This document shows, in pieces, positions 13,985 through 17,220 of a stretch of 17,220 nucleotides of DNA. The first letter of the stretch is position 1. Every line of letters starts with the position of its first letter. Source of the stretch: CAZTHL01 sp964613585 (GTDB lineage Bacteria > Pseudomonadota > Alphaproteobacteria > DSM-16000 > Inquilinaceae); NCBI GenBank assembly GCA_964613585.1, contig CAZTHL010000077.1:1-17220 (forward strand), written 5' to 3'. Below the pieces are notes generated by a model. That model did no database searches, was not told where the DNA came from, and worked only from the letters and a program-made list of their open reading frames with translations. The translations under genes and the position numbers were made by a program.

Positions 13985-14854
13985 ATGTCCATAGTCCATA
14001 CCATCGGCGATTTCCGGGTGTCCGACCCGGTGTACCAGGCGGTGCGCGACGCCAGCGCCAAGACCGGCGTCGACTTCTCCTACATGCTGGCCAAGGCCGG
14101 GCAGGAGAGCGGCTTCCGGCCGGCGGTCAAGGCGCCGACCAGCAGCGCCACCGGGCTCTACCAGTTCATCGACCAGACCTGGCTCGCCATGGTCAGGCGC
14201 CACGGCCCGGCGCACGGCCTGGCCCGCGAGGCCGGGCTGATTGAGCGACGCGGCGACGGCCGCCTCGACGTGGCCGACCCCAAGGCGCGGCAGGCGATTC
14301 TCGACCTGCGCAAGGACCCTCGCCTCAACGCGCTGATGGCCGGAGAATTCGCCCGGGACAATGTCGCCCATCTGGAGCGGAGGCTCGGTACCGAGGTCGG
14401 CGCGACCGAGATGTACCTGGCGCATTTCCTCGGCGCCGGCGGCGCCGCCCGCCTGCTGGAGGCCCGGCGCGCCGACCCCGAGGCGTCGGCGGCGGCGCTG
14501 TTCCCGGCGGCGGCCAAGGCCAATCCGGCCGTGTTCGGCGAGCCGGCGAAGGGCGACGCGCGCAGCGTCGACGAGGTCCATGCCTGGGCCGAGCGGGTCG
14601 TCGGCGCGGCCATGGCCGGGTCCGGCGCCGCGGCAAGCGCGCCCGTGGCGATGCCGGCCGCGGACGGCGCCTCACCCGCCGATGAGTCGGGCTCCTACCC
14701 GACGGTGCCGTGGCCGATGACGTCCGCCGTCACCGGCAGCGCGGCTGCCGTGCCGCCGTCGGCAGGACCGATGCCGGCCATGACCGGCGGCTTCGGCGGC
14801 CTCTCGCTGTGGACCCTGCTGACCCTGGCGGATCTGCCGGCCCCGGGCGCCTGA
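13985..14854 (+). CDS. Lytic transglycosylase, SLT domain
   Basis: This 289-residue protein cleaves peptidoglycan glycan strands, if active, with formation of 1,6-anhydro ends. The SLT/lysozyme-like domain occupies the first 190 residues. The catalytic glutamate is Glu41 in AGQESGF, followed by SSATGLYQFIDQTWLAMV (GLYQF motif at 57-61) and a later MYLAHFLGAGGAARLL. The tail (about residues 205-289) is Ala/Pro/Ser-rich and low in complexity. No signal peptide is visible with the start at 13985 (MSIVHTIGDFRVS), so export would need another route; alphaproteobacterial relatives of this type are often associated with flagella or secretion, but no such gene is nearby. A GAGGCG site lies about 9 nt upstream. 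The frame is open 166 codons further upstream without protein character. Confidence 0.87.
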   Translation: MSIVHTIGDFRVSDPVYQAVRDASAKTGVDFSYMLAKAGQESGFRPAVKAPTSSATGLYQFIDQTWLAMVRRHGPAHGLAREAGLIERRGDGRLDVADPKARQAILDLRKDPRLNALMAGEFARDNVAHLERRLGTEVGATEMYLAHFLGAGGAARLLEARRADPEASAAALFPAAAKANPAVFGEPAKGDARSVDEVHAWAERVVGAAMAGSGAAASAPVAMPAADGASPADESGSYPTVPWPMTSAVTGSAAAVPPSAGPMPAMTGGFGGLSLWTLLTLADLPAPGA

Positions 14855-14874
14855 ACCTGAGCTCCAGGGTCGGC

Positions 14875-14958
14875 TTGCCTCGGTGGCGGCCTGGGCGGCG
14901 GCCTGGGCGGCGGCCTCGGTGGCGGCCTGGGCAGCGGCCTGGGCGGCGGCCTGGGCGG
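14875..14958. repeat. 12-bp tandem repeat, about seven units
   Basis: Six adjacent units of CGGCCTGGGCGG run from 14887 to 14958, two with one to two substitutions, and a degenerate unit precedes them at 14875-14886. The array starts about 20 bp after the transglycosylase stop. Translations are AAWAAA-like on the plus strand and AAAQAA/AATEAA-like on the minus strand, with no supported gene. Confidence 0.85.
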
Positions 14959-15198
14959 CGGCAGCGCCGGCTCGATGTCCTTGTCGCCAGGGTGACCCGG
15001 CGATACTGGGAGATGTCGGGGCTGCCCGCGATACGTGGGTCACGCCGGCGCACGATCGCGTGACACGTATCCTTTCGCAAAATCTTCAATGTTTTTCTGC
15101 GTCTCTGAAGGATATGCATCCTGCCGCGCCGATCGAGGCCGTCGTTGGCGGGGACCGCCCACCGGCGCCGGGCCGGTCGCGCCCAAGCCATAGTAGGA

Positions 15199-15204
15199 GG
15201 ATAC
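15199..15204 (+). promoter_or_regulatory. Strong ribosome binding site of the YHS gene
   Basis: AGTAGGAGGATACCACCATG places GGAGG about 8 nt before the ATG at 15209. It is one of the clearest Shine-Dalgarno sequences in the window and fixes the start. Confidence 0.75.
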
Positions 15205-15208
15205 CACC

Positions 15209-15661
15209 ATGCGTCGCATGTTCCTGTCGTATGCCCTGCGCCTGGCCGCGGTCACGGCCTTCATCGGCGTGCTTCAGCTGAACGCCGCCGTCGCCGGCCC
15301 GCAGTTCGTCGTGGCGCTCAACGGCTATGACCCGGTCAGCTACTTCGAGGTGGAGGAGCCCCAGGCGGGCTCGACCAGCCACGTCCATTTCTGGAACGGC
15401 GCCAACTGGATGTTCACAAGCGCCGAGAACATGGAGAAGTTCATCGCCGATCCGGAGGCCTATGCCCCCGCCTTCGACGGCTACTGCGCCTACGCTGCCT
15501 CGCTCGGTTACAAGGCGCCGGGCGACCCCACCGTCTGGCGGGTGGTCGACGACACGCTGTACCTGAACGTCAGCGAGCAGGCCGCCGAGCTGTGGCAGCA
15601 GGACATCCCCGGCAACATCGAGAAGGCCGAGGAGAACTGGCCGCGGATCAACCCGATCTGA
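15209..15661 (+). CDS. YHS domain-containing exported protein
   Basis: This 150-residue protein begins with a signal peptide (MRRMFLSYALRLAAVTAFIG, cleavage likely near AAVAG at residues 26-30). The mature part is the YHS-type module common in proteobacteria: NGYDPVSYFEVEEPQ (38-52), HVHFWNGANWMFTSAENMEKF, and DGYCAYAASLGYKAPGDPTVW, with Cys93 in the conserved YCAYA. It ends with NVSEQAAELWQQDIPGNIEKAEENWP. YHS domains are thought to bind metals, but the function of this exported subgroup is not known. A strong GGAGG ribosome site supports the start, and a hairpin follows the stop by 20 nt, so it is probably a single-gene unit. Confidence 0.88.
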   Translation: MRRMFLSYALRLAAVTAFIGVLQLNAAVAGPQFVVALNGYDPVSYFEVEEPQAGSTSHVHFWNGANWMFTSAENMEKFIADPEAYAPAFDGYCAYAASLGYKAPGDPTVWRVVDDTLYLNVSEQAAELWQQDIPGNIEKAEENWPRINPI

Positions 15662-15680
15662 TCCGGCTCCCGTGTCAAGA

Positions 15681-15706
15681 GGGAGGGCCCGGGCACCGGC
15701 CCTCCC
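15681..15706 (+). terminator. Hairpin terminator of the YHS gene
   Basis: GGGAGGGCC (15681-15689) pairs perfectly with GGCCCTCCC (15698-15706) around an 8-base loop, 20 nt after the stop. No T tract follows, so termination may be Rho-aided, but position and stem strength fit a terminator. Confidence 0.6.
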
Positions 15707-15809
15707 CGACATCGGGCCCGGGACATCATGGCTCTCCGGCGTCGGTCATCGGACGACATCGCCATGGCACGAGATTTCGAGGATCGATACCGTGTGGTGA
15801 TGGCGGGGG

Positions 15810-16110
15810 CTTATTGAAATCGCAGATCTGTAAGTCTCCTCATGGCGAGCGCAGCCAAGCTCTCCAGAGTCCTGGATGACAGCGTCCGGACAGCAACCAG
15901 GATCACTTCGCTACGCCCGTGATGGCAGTAATATTTTTTGACTAGGATCCATTTTGTCTCGTCGCGGCGAGCGCAACGACTCAACATCTCTTTTGCAGCG
16001 AAGCAGGACGTCATTGCGAGCGAAGCGACGCAGTCCATGCTGATGTCTGGGCGAAGCCAAACAAATTCCTGCATCGCCGCGCTGCGCTCGCACCGATGAC
16101 CGCGCTTGCA
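15810..16110. repeat. Dispersed intergenic repeat mosaic
   Basis: The stretch is less GC-rich than its surroundings and contains phrases typical of widespread bacterial intergenic repeats: GTCATTGCGAGCGAAGCGAC with CAGTCCATG at about 16012-16040, ATCACTTCGCTACGCCCGTGATGG at about 15901-15925, and CTCATGGCGAGCGCAGCCAAG at about 15839-15860. On the minus strand these read DCVASLAMT and ESLAALAMR, peptides familiar from spurious ORFs over such repeats. At least two or three element copies seem joined. Copy number in the genome cannot be seen from this window. Confidence 0.6.
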
Positions 16111-16225
16111 CGGCAGGCGTGAGCCGGGACGACGAGTAATGGCGTAGGCTTGCTGGCAAGACAGCGGCGCGCTCGAGGGTCCGCCAAATCTGGCCCCGGC
16201 CGGCGTCGGCACGATATAAGCGGGC

Positions 16226-17220
16226 ATGAGCAGCGCCGCCCTCGCCAAGACGCCCGTGCGCCGGATCGAGCTGCCGGACCAGGACGTCAGCCGGCCGTTC
16301 GCGATCGTCTCCGACTACCAGCCGGCCGGCGACCAGCCGACCGCCATCGCCGAGCTCGTCGCCGGCGTGCGCCAGAACGAGCGCGACCAGGTGCTGCTCG
16401 GCGTCACCGGCTCCGGCAAGACCTTCACCATGGCCCAGGTGATCGAGGCGGTGCAGCGCCCGGCGCTGATCCTGGCGCCGAACAAGACCCTGGCCGCCCA
16501 GCTCTACGGCGAGATGAAGGGGTTCTTCCCCGGCAACGCCGTCGAGTACTTCGTCTCCTACTACGACTACTACCAGCCCGAGGCGTACGTCCCGCGCACC
16601 GACACCTATATCGAGAAGGAAAGCTCGATCAACGAGCAGATCGACCGGATGCGCCACGCCGCGACCCGGGCCCTGCTGGAGCGCCGCGACGTTATCATCG
16701 TCGCCTCGGTGTCCTGCATCTACGGCATCGGCGACGTCGAGACCTATTACGGCATGGCCTTTCCGCTCAAGGCCGGCCAGCACTTCCCGCGCCAGCAGCT
16801 GCTGGCCCGCCTGGTCGAGCTGCAGTACAAGCGCAACGACACCGGCTTCGGCCGCGGCACCTTCCGGGTGCGCGGCGACACGGTCGAGCTGTTCCCGGCG
16901 CACTACGAGGACCGGGCCTGGCGCATCTCCCTGTTCGGCGACGAGATCGAGGCGATCCACGAGATCGACCCGCTGACCGGCGAGAAGCAGGCCGAGCCGC
17001 AGCAGATCCGCATCTACGCCAACAGCCACTACGTCACGCCCAAGCCGACGCTGCAGCAGGCCGTGCGCCAGATGAAGGACGACCTGCGCGCCCAGCTCGC
17101 CGCGTTCACCGCCGCGGGCAAGCTGCTCGAGGCGCAGCGGCTCGAGCAGCGCACCACCTTCGACATCGAGATGATCGAGGCGACCGGCTCCTGCGCCGGC
17201 ATCGAGAACTATTCCCGCTA
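16226..17220 (+). CDS. uvrB: Excinuclease ABC subunit B, 5' part
   Basis: UvrB is the DNA-damage-verifying helicase-like subunit of the UvrABC nucleotide-excision-repair complex in the cytoplasm. The first 331 codons are present; the full protein is usually about 670-700 residues or longer, so roughly half lies beyond the right edge. Visible landmarks are FAIVSDYQPAGDQPTAI (25-41, Q-motif region), Walker A GVTGSGKT (59-66), LAPNKTLAAQL, the beta-hairpin YYDYYQPEAYVP (112-123) that clamps damaged DNA, SVSCIYGIGD (161-170), and FRVRGDTVELFPA. The ATG at 16226 adds about 25 residues before the conserved core; no ribosome site is evident, and a later start is possible. It is preceded by the dispersed-repeat mosaic and has no visible SOS box. 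Confidence 0.95.
   Translation, partial: MSSAALAKTPVRRIELPDQDVSRPFAIVSDYQPAGDQPTAIAELVAGVRQNERDQVLLGVTGSGKTFTMAQVIEAVQRPALILAPNKTLAAQLYGEMKGFFPGNAVEYFVSYYDYYQPEAYVPRTDTYIEKESSINEQIDRMRHAATRALLERRDVIIVASVSCIYGIGDVETYYGMAFPLKAGQHFPRQQLLARLVELQYKRNDTGFGRGTFRVRGDTVELFPAHYEDRAWRISLFGDEIEAIHEIDPLTGEKQAEPQQIRIYANSHYVTPKPTLQQAVRQMKDDLRAQLAAFTAAGKLLEAQRLEQRTTFDIEMIEATGSCAGIENYSR

Larger units (their letters stand above)
14855..15208. other. Intergenic region with tandem repeat and YHS-gene leader
   Basis: These 354 bases hold a 12-bp tandem repeat (14875-14958), a long-spaced inverted repeat (14992-14998 with 15037-15043), then a less GC-rich stretch (about 15060-15115, including CAAAATCTTCAATGTTTTTC) that probably contains the promoter of the YHS gene. 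No gene is supported; the Ala/Gln- and Ala/Trp-rich frames are products of the repeat. Confidence 0.55.
15662..16225. other. Intergenic region upstream of uvrB
   Basis: This 564-bp region contains the YHS terminator and a mosaic of dispersed repeats, then about 120 bp leading to uvrB. Minus-strand frames across it are translations of the repeats, not genes. I looked for the alphaproteobacterial LexA box (GTTC-N7-GTTC) in front of uvrB and did not see one. TATAAG at 16214-16219, 6 bases before the ATG, might be a -10 element of a leaderless transcript, but no matching -35 is visible. Confidence 0.5.

Noticed and set aside
13816..14244. A 142-codon plus-strand frame with a good GGAGG ribosome site 5 nt before its ATG
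   Set aside because: It overlaps the lytic transglycosylase gene out of phase, and its translation is Arg/Pro/Gly-rich with no domain; the transglycosylase frame has clear motifs.
15811..16248. A 145-codon minus-strand frame upstream of uvrB
   Set aside because: It translates dispersed repeats (DCVASLAMT, ESLAALAMR) and overlaps the uvrB start; this is a familiar spurious-ORF pattern.

Overview
The window is about 17 kb of GC-rich chromosome from what looks like an alphaproteobacterium. This rests on near-total G/C at third codon positions, an RT0821/Lpp0805-type surface protein, an alphaproteobacterial-style class III cyclase and a DUF1269 protein; no rRNA or tRNA is present to place it further. 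It is a draft scaffold with two 100-N gaps (6079-6178 and 7917-8016). The content is mostly housekeeping and accessory enzymes rather than one coherent pathway. I see no CRISPR array, prophage, intact insertion sequence or clear multi-gene defence island.

Layout. Bases 1-2323 hold three minus-strand genes: an AAA-family ATPase cut by the left edge, a DUF1269 glycine-zipper membrane protein, and a small secreted surface-antigen-like protein. Divergent from these is an unusual alpha/beta hydrolase fused to a polytopic membrane domain (2470-4125). A 0.55 kb stretch with small tandem duplications and a coding-like remnant follows, then a CorA magnesium/cobalt channel (4677-5666). CorA converges on a SurE-like nucleotidase gene (5847-7074, minus) across a region with two strong hairpins. 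The SurE gene is the most unusual in the window: a complete SurE domain is followed by the start of a second one, then gap 1, then an acidic, proline-rich tail.

Bases 7075-8193 contain no intact gene. They hold an AT-rich leader, a minus-strand coding-like remnant, gap 2 and an 18-bp tandem repeat. The ends flanking gap 2 are an exact 55-bp repeat, so that gap is probably an assembly artefact. Two minus-strand genes follow: an ABC1/AarF (UbiB-like) kinase (8194-9621) and a membrane-anchored esterase (9863-10828). Four plus-strand genes come next: a PhnB-like VOC protein, a class III adenylate cyclase with a probable one-operon VOC neighbour, and an SLT-type lytic transglycosylase. A 12-bp tandem repeat, a YHS-domain exported protein with a hairpin terminator, a mosaic of dispersed repeats and the 5' part of uvrB complete the window.

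Functional links between neighbours are weak. The only probable co-transcribed pair is the cyclase and the second VOC protein. Several genes concern the envelope (DUF1269, surface antigen, membrane hydrolase, CorA, anchored esterase, lytic transglycosylase, YHS protein), but nothing in the sequence shows that they act together. I found no convincing new multi-gene system; the best leads are the tandem SurE protein and the hydrolase-membrane fusion.
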